A DNA stretch of 51,065 nucleotides, taken from NCBI GenBank assembly GCA_021818905.1, contig JAKASS010000006.1, positions 1 to 51,065 of the forward strand. Direction: 5' to 3'. Source of the DNA: Nanobdellota archaeon (GTDB taxonomy: Archaea; Nanobdellota; Nanobdellia; Parvarchaeales; Parvarchaeaceae). The position numbers and the translations under genes were made by a program. Below, in pieces: positions 1 to 6,800 of the stretch. Every line of letters starts with the position of its first letter. Position 1 is the stretch's first letter. The notes under the pieces were generated by a model. That model was not told the origin of the DNA. It saw only the letters and a list, made by a program, of their open reading frames with translations, and did no database searches.

Positions 1-54
1 GCCCAATACGATGGACGCAAATCTTTTATAGTAAGGACTCCCATTTTTATTCAT
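1..54 (-). CDS. Probable transposase, N-terminal 18 residues only (partial)
   Basis: Minus-strand frame starting with ATG at 54 and open to the window edge, reading MNKNGSPYYKRFASIVLG. A good Shine-Dalgarno sequence (GAGGTG, complement of 58-63) lies four to five bases upstream of the start. It sits just inside a terminal inverted repeat, so a transposase is the natural reading, but the fragment is too short to show a domain. It could be a different IS-encoded protein. Confidence 0.45.
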   Translation of the reverse strand, partial: MNKNGSPYYKRFASIVLG

Positions 55-103
55 AAGCACCTCTTTTTTTGTTTATTTCTTATAATAATTAAAGAGGTGC
101 TTA
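54..103 (-). promoter_or_regulatory. Inverted repeat masking the IS gene's ribosome binding site
   Basis: Perfect 13-bp inverted repeat: taagcacctcttt at 54-66 and aaagaggtgctta at 91-103, with a 24-base AT-rich loop. In a minus-strand transcript that enters from outside the IS, the upstream arm would pair with the arm containing GAGGTG and the first base of the ATG, hiding the start site. Known ISs (IS10, IS50, IS200) use such fold-back leaders to block expression from outside promoters. A transcript starting inside the loop would lack the upstream arm and be translatable. The structure is seen; the function is inferred. Confidence 0.6.
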
Positions 104-109
104 CTTTAG

Positions 110-126
110 AGGATTTCTACAGAGCC
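110..126. repeat. 17-bp terminal inverted repeat, left copy
   Basis: aggatttctacagagcc here is the exact reverse complement of 50939-50955. It marks the outer boundary of the left-edge IS. The flanking bases differ between the two ends of the window, so the repeat is exactly 17 bp as far as these two ends show. Confidence 0.75.
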
Positions 127-148
127 GAGTTCTTAGAAATAAACTTAT

Positions 149-808
149 ATGGAAGAGGCAAGCGAAATGTGCGGGGACCTTCATAACCTGTTTAACAAGA
201 TGGATAGGTTTGACTACCGGTTCGATAAAAGTAAAATCCCAGAAAACGGAATCTATATCGTGTTTGAAAAGGGCGAGACCGCTCATGGAGTCGATAGGAT
301 AGTAAGGGTAGGGACTCACACAGGAGAAAATCAGTTAAAATCACGACTTTCTCAGCATCTTACAAAGGAGAACAAGGACAGGAGCATCTTTAGGAAAAAC
401 ATAGGCCGAGCCATACTCAACAAAGAAAAAAGTCCTTTCATTTTAGAACAGTGGAACATAGACTTAACTACACTCAAGGCAAGAGAAAAATTCAAAGGAA
501 GGATAAACCAAGAGATGATAAAACAAATAGAACATAAGGTAACCAGATACATGCAGGAAAATTTAAGCTTTGCAGTTTTTGAGGTTAAACAAAAAGAGGA
601 TAGATTGTTTCTAGAGTCGAAAATAATCGCTACGGTTTCACTGTGCAGAAAAAATGAACCGTCTAGAGGATGGCTCGGGTTGAATTCTCCCGAACCAAAA
701 ATACGTAAAAGTGGCCTCTGGCTAGTAAATGAACTGTACAAAGAGCCCCTCAGCGCGGCAGATCTTGAGGAATTGAAGCGGCTAACGACCCATTATTATA
801 AACATTAA
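149..808 (+). CDS. GIY-YIG-like nuclease family protein
   Basis: 219 residues. The N-terminal half carries a GIY-YIG-like core: NGIYIVFE (about residues 33-40) as the first strand, then RIVRVGTH in place of the usual YIG segment, then an arginine-rich helix (RSIFRKNIGRAIL). A possible catalytic glutamate sits in LFLESKI around residue 155. The C-terminal part (WLGLNSP...SGLWLVNEL) looks like the conserved tail of the same family. Cellular role is not known; such folds cut DNA or RNA. A second ATG at 167 is an alternative start. The gene begins only 23 bp after the IS boundary, so its native promoter may have been replaced or separated by the insertion. Confidence 0.6.
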   Translation: MEEASEMCGDLHNLFNKMDRFDYRFDKSKIPENGIYIVFEKGETAHGVDRIVRVGTHTGENQLKSRLSQHLTKENKDRSIFRKNIGRAILNKEKSPFILEQWNIDLTTLKAREKFKGRINQEMIKQIEHKVTRYMQENLSFAVFEVKQKEDRLFLESKIIATVSLCRKNEPSRGWLGLNSPEPKIRKSGLWLVNELYKEPLSAADLEELKRLTTHYYKH

Positions 809-820
809 TTGAAACAACCT

Positions 821-828
821 TTTAATTA
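821..828 (+). promoter_or_regulatory. TATA-like element of tRNA-Ser
   Basis: tttaatta preceded by aacaacc, centred about 31 bp before the tRNA 5' end, the distance expected for an archaeal TATA box when transcription starts a few bases upstream of the mature tRNA. Confidence 0.45.
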
Positions 829-855
829 TTAGTTGCATAATAAAGAGATGCGATT

Positions 856-937
856 GTTGGGGTGACCGAGCGGTAAGGTGCACGCCTGCTAAGCGTGTTG
901 GCGAAAGCCTTGATGGGTTCAACCCCCATCCCCAACG
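856..937 (+). tRNA. tRNA-Ser (GCT)
   Basis: Acceptor strands GTTGGGG (856-862) and CCCCAAC (930-936) pair fully and leave G937 as discriminator. The anticodon loop reads CTGCTAA, giving anticodon GCT for AGC/AGT serine codons. A long variable arm (TTGGCGAAAGCCTTGA region) and a T arm GATGGGTTCAACCCCCATC fit a class II tRNA. No intron and no encoded CCA. Confidence 0.93.
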
Positions 938-1000
938 GTTTTAACTTATAAATACGGAAAAGATTCTTAATAAAGAATCAATATTTATCTAGCCCACCCA

Positions 1001-1369
1001 ATGAGAGACCGATTAGAAATCTAGAGGCGGGAAAAAGAGATAGAAAAGCGATTAGAAATAGAGCTTGTAAACCCGTCTTATAGTGCAGCCGAAATAGGCA
1101 ATATAAAACAGGTAGACTCGGGAGAAAAAGGAGTTTACGATCCATCATTTGATAGCTCTGAGATAGTCGAAGGCGACCTAGAACTGATCAGGAATGCAGA
1201 CGGGATGGTCGCAATAATAACGAAGAACACATCTATAGGGACAAATATGGAAATATTCTTCGATTCTTACGTCTTAAAAAGGCAGACAAAATATACAAAA
1301 ATAGAAAAGAATTCGCCGAGAAGTTTCTTGATAAGGACGACGGGTAGAAATGTGTTTAAAAGTATATAA
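1001..1369 (+). pseudogene. Nucleoside 2-deoxyribosyltransferase-like gene, broken by an in-frame TAG
   Basis: From ATG 1001 the frame reads MRDRLEI, then TAG (1022-1024), then stays open to TAA 1367-1369. The downstream part begins RREKEIEKRLEIEL, continues through VNPSYSAAEIG, and has DLELIRNADGMVAIITK followed by SIGTNMEIFFDSYVL. This resembles the C-terminal half of the nucleoside 2-deoxyribosyltransferase-like family, where an acidic ADGMVA strand and a S-I-G-T-x-x-E-I motif form the active-site side. The N-terminal strand that normally starts the fold is missing, and the tail (SFLIRTTGRNVFKSI) also looks degraded. Most likely a decayed nucleotide-salvage gene. Confidence 0.6.
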
Positions 1370-1371
1370 AT
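1363..1371 (+). promoter_or_regulatory. TATA box upstream of the small ORF and L10e
   Basis: tatataaat, centred 28 bp before the ATG at 1395. At that spacing archaeal transcription would start at or next to the start codon, giving a leaderless message. It overlaps the last codons of the preceding pseudogene. Confidence 0.45.
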
Positions 1372-1394
1372 GGAATATCTTATAATAATACTGT

Positions 1395-1580
1395 ATGGCA
1401 GATGAAAACGCATTGAAAAAGATACTCGCCTCGGCAGTATCTAATATGATGTCTAAGAACTCGCGAGAGTTGACTTTCACATTAGATAAAATGGAGTTAA
1501 AAACCCCGCTATCGGAAAAACCGCTAGTCCTTTCAGGAAAGCTGACGATAGAATTTTCTAGTAAAAAGGGCAAGAAGTAG
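1395..1580 (+). CDS. Small protein of unknown function upstream of L10e
   Basis: 61 residues, not recognised. Begins MADENALKKILASAVSNMM, an amphipathic helix, followed by two probable beta strands (RELTFTLDKMEL and PLVLSGKLTIEF) and a lysine-rich tail. It has its own TATA box and stops (TAG 1578-1580) three bases before the L10e start, so the two are almost certainly co-transcribed and perhaps share a translation-related job. No signal peptide or membrane segment. The function is open. Confidence 0.6.
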   Translation: MADENALKKILASAVSNMMSKNSRELTFTLDKMELKTPLSEKPLVLSGKLTIEFSSKKGKK

Positions 1581-1583
1581 ATC

Positions 1584-2102
1584 ATGGGTAGCAAGTTAAG
1601 ACCAGGACGTTCATATCGTAACTGGGACATGGCTTATACTCGCAAGTCAAAGTATAAGTCAAAGAACTATGTAAAAATGTCACAGACGCCGAAAATAACA
1701 CAATATCATTCTGGCAACGTTTCAAAGCAGTTCTCGACAAAAGTGCTAGTTTTGTCTGAGAGGACATTGCAGATAAGAGACAATGCAATCGAGGCTGCGA
1801 GGATAGTCGCAAACAAGCACTTGACAGATGCGATTGGAGACCAAAATTTTCATCTCATAGTCATAACTTACCCCCACAATATCTTGAAGGAGCATAAACT
1901 TGCCACCGGTGCTGGAGCCGACCGCTTTTCATCTGGTATGCAGCAATCTTTTGGCAAGCCGATAGGTCTCGCCGCCAGAGTCAGAGCGGGCGACAGGATA
2001 TTTGAGATATGTTTAGAAACGGAACATCTAAATGAAGCAAAGCTCGCCGCAGACAAGATAGGCAAGAAACTCGGCGTGAGGACCAGGGCGGTAGTAGCTT
2101 AA
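1584..2102 (+). CDS. rpl10e: Ribosomal protein L10e (uL16)
   Basis: 172 residues, full length for archaeal L10e. This large-subunit protein sits near the peptidyl transferase and A-site region of the 50S ribosome. Recognisable features are MGSKLRPGRSYRNWDM at the start, the loop region KLATGAGADRFSSGMQQSFG around residues 105-124, and the alpha-beta tail. Located away from the large ribosomal cluster, as L10e often is, and paired with a 61-residue unknown protein. The stop overlaps the stop of the convergent cobalamin adenosyltransferase gene. Confidence 0.95.
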   Translation: MGSKLRPGRSYRNWDMAYTRKSKYKSKNYVKMSQTPKITQYHSGNVSKQFSTKVLVLSERTLQIRDNAIEAARIVANKHLTDAIGDQNFHLIVITYPHNILKEHKLATGAGADRFSSGMQQSFGKPIGLAARVRAGDRIFEICLETEHLNEAKLAADKIGKKLGVRTRAVVA

Positions 2103-2629
2103 TCCAGCCTGAAAACGTCTTCTTTAAAATTATCGGACTTGTTCACATATCTGAACATCACGAATAAAAGTGAGGACAGACGGTTCAAATATTTTAGTAC
2201 ATATACATCAGAGACATCTGCGTCTAGTACCGTCCGTTCTGTGCGTCTCGCTATAGTCCTGCAGACGTTTAGCGAAGTCGCACCATCAAATCCATTTGGG
2301 TATATAAAATTTGTTATGTCCTTTATTTCCTTTGCATAAGACGCTATAGAATCTTCGATAAATTTTACGTTCTTTTCCGAGATCTTTTTCTCAGGGGCGC
2401 TCTTGTCTATGTGCGCGGATAATTCTCCGCTGAGAAGATACAAGTCATGCTCTACCTGTTTTAAGACGTCTTTTACATTACCATACTTTATTTTTGACAA
2501 AGCATTCCCCAAGAAAGCGTTTAGCTCGTCTAAATCGCCTATCGCCTTTACCAATTTGTCCGTCTTAGCGACACGCGAATTACATATGTAAGTGCCTCCG
2601 TCATCGCCACCGCCAGAATAATATTTCAT
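2099..2629 (-). CDS. Cob(I)yrinic acid a,c-diamide adenosyltransferase, PduO type
   Basis: 176 residues. Transfers the adenosyl group of ATP to cob(I)alamin to make coenzyme B12. Seen: the N-terminal ATP-binding segment GGGDDGGTYICNSRVAKTD, the GDLDELNAFLG helix, and RTIARRTERTVLDADVSD in the C-terminal helices, all hallmarks of the PduO/EutT-like five-helix family; length is typical. No corrinoid synthesis gene is nearby, so it would serve salvage of imported cobalamin for an enzyme encoded elsewhere. It follows a 114-residue unknown gene by two bases on the same strand, probably one operon. Confidence 0.85.
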   Translation of the reverse strand: MKYYSGGGDDGGTYICNSRVAKTDKLVKAIGDLDELNAFLGNALSKIKYGNVKDVLKQVEHDLYLLSGELSAHIDKSAPEKKISEKNVKFIEDSIASYAKEIKDITNFIYPNGFDGATSLNVCRTIARRTERTVLDADVSDVYVLKYLNRLSSLLFVMFRYVNKSDNFKEDVFRLD

Positions 2630-2631
2630 GG

Positions 2632-2976
2632 TTATTCCCCGTCATCTTTTTCGGCATCGACGTTCTTAAGCAGATAATATTTGGCTTTTCTCCGCATCGT
2701 GTCCAGGTAAACTCTGAACATGTCATACGAAAGATGGTAAAAAACGGCTTTGCCCCTGTGCTCAGAAACTAAGACCTTCCCGAACATCGGAGAAACAAGG
2801 TTGTAAAAATGCTTCTTGCCTCTGGGAGAATTCAGGTCTATCGCAAGAAAGGTGGCTAATTCCTCTCGGCCGACGTCGTTTTTCTCCCTTATAAAGTTTA
2901 TTAATTTTTCCGCTTCTGCGTATAACTTTTTACTTTTGGGATGGTTTCCGTATATCAGGTATAGCAGCTCTTCCAT
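2632..2976 (-). CDS. Hypothetical protein, possible winged-helix fold
   Basis: 114 residues, not recognised by name. The sequence is mostly alpha-helical with a segment (DVGREELATFLAID...KHFYNLVSPMFGKVLVSEHRGKAVFYHLS) that looks like helix-turn-helix plus a beta wing, as in small winged-helix DNA-binding or subunit-interaction domains. The end is charged (VDAEKDDGE). First gene of a two-gene unit with the cobalamin adenosyltransferase; it might regulate it, but that is only inference from position. Confidence 0.55.
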   Translation of the reverse strand: MEELLYLIYGNHPKSKKLYAEAEKLINFIREKNDVGREELATFLAIDLNSPRGKKHFYNLVSPMFGKVLVSEHRGKAVFYHLSYDMFRVYLDTMRRKAKYYLLKNVDAEKDDGE

Positions 2977-3096
2977 GCAATAGACTAATCTTCTTTAAAT
3001 ATAAGCTATTTTGTGTATGACATACTAAAAGCGGGGTTAGCCGTTTCTTACAACGCGATGTTGAAATTTTATAAAGTATAGAGTCATTACAATCAA

Positions 3097-3582
3097 ATGC
3101 GCACAGCTAAAGAAGTCCCCACACCGACCAAACATGTAACAATCTTTCATTATAAGGAACGTGGCCCGCTAGGAATAATATTCAGGGATTTGATTTTCGC
3201 ATTGGCAAAATATTTTCCGTCCTTTAAAATAAAGCGAGGCATTCTTAGACTAACGGGGATGAAGCTAGGAAGACACGTAACGATAGCGCCCTGCACAATA
3301 GACCCCATACGACCGGATCTTATCGAAGTCGGAGATTATAGCATAATAGGTTGGGATTCTATGCTTTTAACACACGAGATAGTAAGAGGTAGACTTAGAA
3401 TAGGACACATAAAGATCGGCAACAATGTGACTATCGGGGCAAGGTCGTTGATACTGCCTGGCGTTAAAATCGGTGATAACGCTATAGTTTCGGCCCAGTC
3501 TCTCGTAAACAAGGACGTGCCGCGTGGAGCGACTGTCGGGGGGGTTCCGGCCAAAAAAGTTTCTTTAAGATGGATTCGTTGA
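3097..3582 (+). CDS. Hexapeptide-repeat acyltransferase (left-handed beta helix)
   Basis: 161 residues. After an N-terminal part with helices, residues from about 55 on show the [LIV]-G-x4 repeat pattern (KLGRHVTIAPC, LIEVGDYSIIG, IKIGNNVTIGARSLILPGVKIGDNAIV) and end in the standard VPRGATVGGVPAKKV segment. Such proteins use acetyl-CoA or other acyl-CoA to modify sugars or small molecules as trimers. The likely catalytic histidine is in LTHEIVRGRLR around residue 94. The acceptor is not known. The N-terminus (IFHYKERGPLGIIFRDLIFALAKYFP) is hydrophobic but not a clear signal peptide. Confidence 0.75.
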   Translation: MRTAKEVPTPTKHVTIFHYKERGPLGIIFRDLIFALAKYFPSFKIKRGILRLTGMKLGRHVTIAPCTIDPIRPDLIEVGDYSIIGWDSMLLTHEIVRGRLRIGHIKIGNNVTIGARSLILPGVKIGDNAIVSAQSLVNKDVPRGATVGGVPAKKVSLRWIR

Positions 3583-3597
3583 GTCTGCCGTTTTCTT

Positions 3598-3840
3598 CTA
3601 CTGTAATTTCGTTCTTCTAAGTCTTTTGTAAATACGAATGCGTCCGTTTCCCCAGAGATGTTTTATGTACCCGACTTTTTTAAACCCGTTTTTTATATTA
3701 TATTTTTAAGCATGGATATTGTGAACATCTTCTTCTCCAACAATTTTTCGTATCCCGTTTTCTCTAGCAAAACGTACTAATCTGCCCATTAGAGCAGAAG
3801 TGACCGAACAATTTATAAAAGAAAATCTTATACTTGTCAT
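3598..3840 (-). pseudogene. GNAT acetyltransferase fragment with in-frame TAA
   Basis: Reading from ATG 3840, the frame gives SALMGRLVRFARENGIRKI, then VHNIHA, then TAA (3706-3708), then in the same frame KYNIKNGFKKVGYIK and GNGRIRIYKRLRR before TAG 3598-3600. This is the C-terminal half of a GNAT N-acetyltransferase: the motif A helix, the N-x-x-A junction and the Y-x-x-x-G-F motif B. The stop falls exactly where family members have an ordinary residue between NIHA and KY. The N-terminal half is absent. A decayed gene is the simplest reading. Confidence 0.7.
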
Positions 3841-3878
3841 AAAAAAGATTTAGGAACATTAAATTAGTATTTCGCTCT

Positions 3879-4442
3879 TCAATAAAGAATCCACTGTATC
3901 TGGGGATCGTTAATGAAACATTTGACTATTTCAAGAGCATTTGATTCTGTTTGTATATATCTCGCCGGTAAGGCGTTCACCAAGCTTTGGCAGACGCGTG
4001 TCCTCCCCCAAACTGGCGTTGGTAATTTGTAAAATCCTAGTCTTCCAAGATACGAGGTAGCAACCAACATAGGGCAGGATATTTTCTGCTCGTCTCTAGC
4101 CGTAAATTTAACTTTAAATGAAACCGTTGCTCCATAGTGGTCTTTAAAGTTAAACAAGACACGTTTCTCGAATTCTGAGACTAATTTTTTCTCTTTTAGT
4201 CTAGTGTAGATATTTTCCCCCATAGGCATAAATTGACTTTCTAAGAAAATTGCATTAGGTTTTATTTTTAAACCCGTATTTAGCGCAGTAATTACTTCCT
4301 GCGCCCCATTTGGATAATCACAATTTATATCGTCAATAATTATTACGAATTCGTCTGCTGCAGGATACGGTATTTTATTCGCCTCAACTATTGTCTTATT
4401 ATATTCTATGTCTGCGATATGGCAATACTCGACGCTTTTCAT
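3879..4442 (-). CDS. Hypothetical protein
   Basis: 187 residues, not recognised. The sequence looks globular and soluble, with a hydrophobic strand followed by acidic residues (EFVIIIDDINCDY, about residues 31-43), a central basic part (FNFKDHYGATVSFKVKFTARDEQ) and a C-terminal half with several cysteines but no CxxC pair. No signal peptide or membrane segment. It lies between the GNAT remnant and tRNA-Glu in the accessory part of the window and may itself be lineage-specific. Confidence 0.5.
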   Translation of the reverse strand: MKSVEYCHIADIEYNKTIVEANKIPYPAADEFVIIIDDINCDYPNGAQEVITALNTGLKIKPNAIFLESQFMPMGENIYTRLKEKKLVSEFEKRVLFNFKDHYGATVSFKVKFTARDEQKISCPMLVATSYLGRLGFYKLPTPVWGRTRVCQSLVNALPARYIQTESNALEIVKCFINDPQIQWILY

Positions 4443-4533
4443 GAGAAAGTAAGTTAATCAGAGTTAATAAAACGTTAAGGATTTCAGAAAAATAAAGCAA
4501 ATAGTTTTCTTTTCTATATTTAAATAAAGGAAT

Positions 4534-4606
4534 TGCCCTCGTCGGGATTTGAACCCGAGTCGTCGACTCGAGAGGCCGACGTCCTTGGCCGCTAGACTAC
4601 GAGGGC
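4534..4606 (-). tRNA. tRNA-Glu (CTC)
   Basis: On the minus strand the acceptor GCCCTCG pairs with CGAGGGC and leaves A as discriminator. The D arm holds AGTCTAGCGGCCAAGGAC, the anticodon stem TCGGC/GTCGA closes loop CTCTCGA with anticodon CTC (GAG codons), and the T loop is TTCAAAT. 73 bases, no intron, no encoded CCA. Confidence 0.93.
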
Positions 4607-4701
4607 ACTAATTATTTATCAATAATGCAATAAATAAAGCTGCTTCTTTCTTTCCTTTAAACATCAAGTAAGTATATTAGTAAAAATAAAGTAAATAAAT
4701 A

Positions 4702-5814
4702 ATGAATAATAGATACCTCGCAGCAATCGGCACCGTGATAGGTACCGTCATTGGCGCCGGGGTACTTGCTTTACCATATGCCGTATCGAAGTCTGGTTTT
4801 CTTATAGGCGCCCTACTTATTGTCATAGTAGGAATAGCATCGATTTTAATAATGATGTATACTGGTGAACTATCCTTTAGGCTAAAAAAGATACATCAGC
4901 TACCAGTTTTGATAAGCAAATACACCGGGAAAAGGTTTAGGCTAGCTATACTTATCCTCCAGGTATTGATATTATACGGGGCTATACTGGCTTACCTTAT
5001 CGCTATGGGGGACTCCCTTCAGACGCTCTTAGGAATTCCATACATGCTATCGGTTATTCTGGTTTTTGCTCTTTCGGCGCCGATAATCTATCAGGGGTAC
5101 AAGTGGGTTGAAGATGCCGAGGTCCCGCTTTCGGCTATAAAATTATTACTTATCGTAATAGTCGCCTTGGTGGTTATATTCTCGGCTAAATTAAGCAATC
5201 TTTCAATGATAAGTTCTAGCGGCGTTTTTGCCCCATTTGGGGTGATTCTCTTTGCAATGATGGGCTTTAGTGTAATACCAGAAATCAGGGAGGAGGTTTC
5301 TAACAACAGAAAGGATTTTAATAAAGCGATTATAATATCAATGATTATAACAATTCTTGTCTACATATTCTTCGCGGCGGCATTTGTCGGGGTCTTCGGC
5401 TCTAATGTTTCGGCGATAGCGACGAATTCACTTAGTTCTGGCTCATTTAGCTTCTTGTATTATCTTCTTACGATATTCTTGGTTGTAACACCGTACATAG
5501 CGCTAAGTCTTGTAATAGTAGATGCGTTTAATTATGATTTCAAATTAAAAAGAAATTACAGTTTTTGGCTTACGATGCTGATACCACTCGCCATAGCTCT
5601 CTTAGACCTAAACTTTGCCCACGTTTTGCAGATTACAGGCGGCATACTCTTACCGGTGCTGTCTATAATGATCCTAATCGCCATATACAAAGAAAGGAAA
5701 ATAGCTGGAGAAAGTAAGACTTATAGCGTTCCTGGCGGATTATATTTTTTAATATTTACGGCTTCCGTGATGGTAATAGGATTTTGCTATACATTGTTAT
5801 ACGTTTTGCTATGA
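4702..5814 (+). CDS. Amino acid permease (APC/AAAP superfamily)
   Basis: 370 residues with about eleven hydrophobic segments. It opens with AAIGTVIGTVIGAGVLALPYA, the unwound first helix (GxGVLALPYA) characteristic of the aromatic amino acid/AAAP branch of LeuT-fold permeases, which import amino acids driven by an ion gradient. The second notable part is FGVILFAMMGFSVIPEIREEV, the TM6-like region. The substrate cannot be read from sequence. The stop codon overlaps the start of the Pelota gene (ATGA), so the two are translationally coupled. Confidence 0.85.
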   Translation: MNNRYLAAIGTVIGTVIGAGVLALPYAVSKSGFLIGALLIVIVGIASILIMMYTGELSFRLKKIHQLPVLISKYTGKRFRLAILILQVLILYGAILAYLIAMGDSLQTLLGIPYMLSVILVFALSAPIIYQGYKWVEDAEVPLSAIKLLLIVIVALVVIFSAKLSNLSMISSSGVFAPFGVILFAMMGFSVIPEIREEVSNNRKDFNKAIIISMIITILVYIFFAAAFVGVFGSNVSAIATNSLSSGSFSFLYYLLTIFLVVTPYIALSLVIVDAFNYDFKLKRNYSFWLTMLIPLAIALLDLNFAHVLQITGGILLPVLSIMILIAIYKERKIAGESKTYSVPGGLYFLIFTASVMVIGFCYTLLYVLL

Positions 5815-6800
5815 AAGTAATAAAATTGGACAAAAAGAAAAGAATCTTAAAAGCGATAACGAAATCCTACGACGACCTGATAATATTAAGTTATGTAATA
5901 GGGCCGGGAGACAGACTAATCGCATATTCTCGTAGAAAAATAGATGTTGGGGCCTCGCCGGAAGTAAGGTTAGTTAAGATAGCGATAGCGGTCGAAAAAG
6001 TGTCTTTAGAAGAAACCTCTCTGGGAGTAAGTGGAAAAATAATGAGTTCGTCAGATGAAAGTGTGCCATTGCACAAATATCATACTATATACTTAAGACC
6101 TGGCAATGGTTTCGTTTTGCAGAAGGATAAATTTTTGTCATTCCAAGGCAACATGGTCTTAAAATCTCAAGAAAGATCACCAAAAATACTTATTTGTGTA
6201 TACGAAGAGGGGTATGCGATATTCTATAAGATTACGAATTATTCTCTCAAAAGACTTTACGAGATAAAGGAGAGCGTCGCAGGGAAAAGATTCAAAAATG
6301 ATGCTAGGTCAAAGTTCATCACACGACTCGTACAACAGATTAACGAAGAATATAATAAAATAAAGTGGAACCTAGTCATAGTCGCCGGGAAGGCGATGGA
6401 TAATGAAGAATTGAAGAAAAGCATGCTAAAGGACCTGAAAATTCAATACGAGACCGTCTCTTATGCGGACACGGGTCTTAGGGAAATAACTTCTAAAGAA
6501 AAGATAAGCTCGCTGCTTAAAAACACAAAGATAGCTACGCAGCGGAACCTGATGAAAGATTACATAAACGAAATATCTAAAGGTAATCCCTCGTATGTTT
6601 ATGGCTTCCAGAAAATAAGTGAAAGGGCCGCGTCAGAAAAACCGGAAGAAGCGCTTCTTTCAAAGGAATTCGTCTTGTCACATAAAGAACTTGTGGAACA
6701 GCTTGACGAAGCTGGAACAAATATAATATTCTTTGATGAAAAAGACGATTCACTGGATACGTTGGACAGTTTTGGAGGCGTAATATTAAAATTTTCTTAA
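5811..6800 (+). CDS. pelA: mRNA surveillance protein Pelota
   Basis: About 329 residues from ATG 5811; the frame extends 27 bases further up, but MKVIKLDKKKRILKA is the normal Pelota start and overlaps the permease stop as ATGA. Pelota (Dom34) binds stalled ribosomes and releases them together with ABCE1. Domains by order: N-terminal Sm-like fold (about 1-125), a central eRF1-like domain containing NLVIVAG without a GGQ motif, and a C-terminal L30e-like domain ending FGGVILKFS. Length is slightly shorter than typical archaeal Pelota. Its stop overlaps the convergent AsnRS gene by four bases. Confidence 0.93.
   Translation: MKVIKLDKKKRILKAITKSYDDLIILSYVIGPGDRLIAYSRRKIDVGASPEVRLVKIAIAVEKVSLEETSLGVSGKIMSSSDESVPLHKYHTIYLRPGNGFVLQKDKFLSFQGNMVLKSQERSPKILICVYEEGYAIFYKITNYSLKRLYEIKESVAGKRFKNDARSKFITRLVQQINEEYNKIKWNLVIVAGKAMDNEELKKSMLKDLKIQYETVSYADTGLREITSKEKISSLLKNTKIATQRNLMKDYINEISKGNPSYVYGFQKISERAASEKPEEALLSKEFVLSHKELVEQLDEAGTNIIFFDEKDDSLDTLDSFGGVILKFS

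Larger units (their letters stand above)
1..126 (-). mobile_element. Insertion sequence, 5' end (partial)
   Basis: End of an IS whose body lies beyond the left edge. The outer end is the 17-bp sequence at 110-126, whose reverse complement recurs exactly at 50939-50955 near the other edge. Inside it lies the start of a minus-strand reading frame with a ribosome binding site, preceded by a 13-bp inverted repeat. This arrangement (terminal repeat, short leader, start codon reading inward) is that of the 5' end of an IS. No transposase domain is visible in the 18 codons present, so the family is not assigned. Confidence 0.65.
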
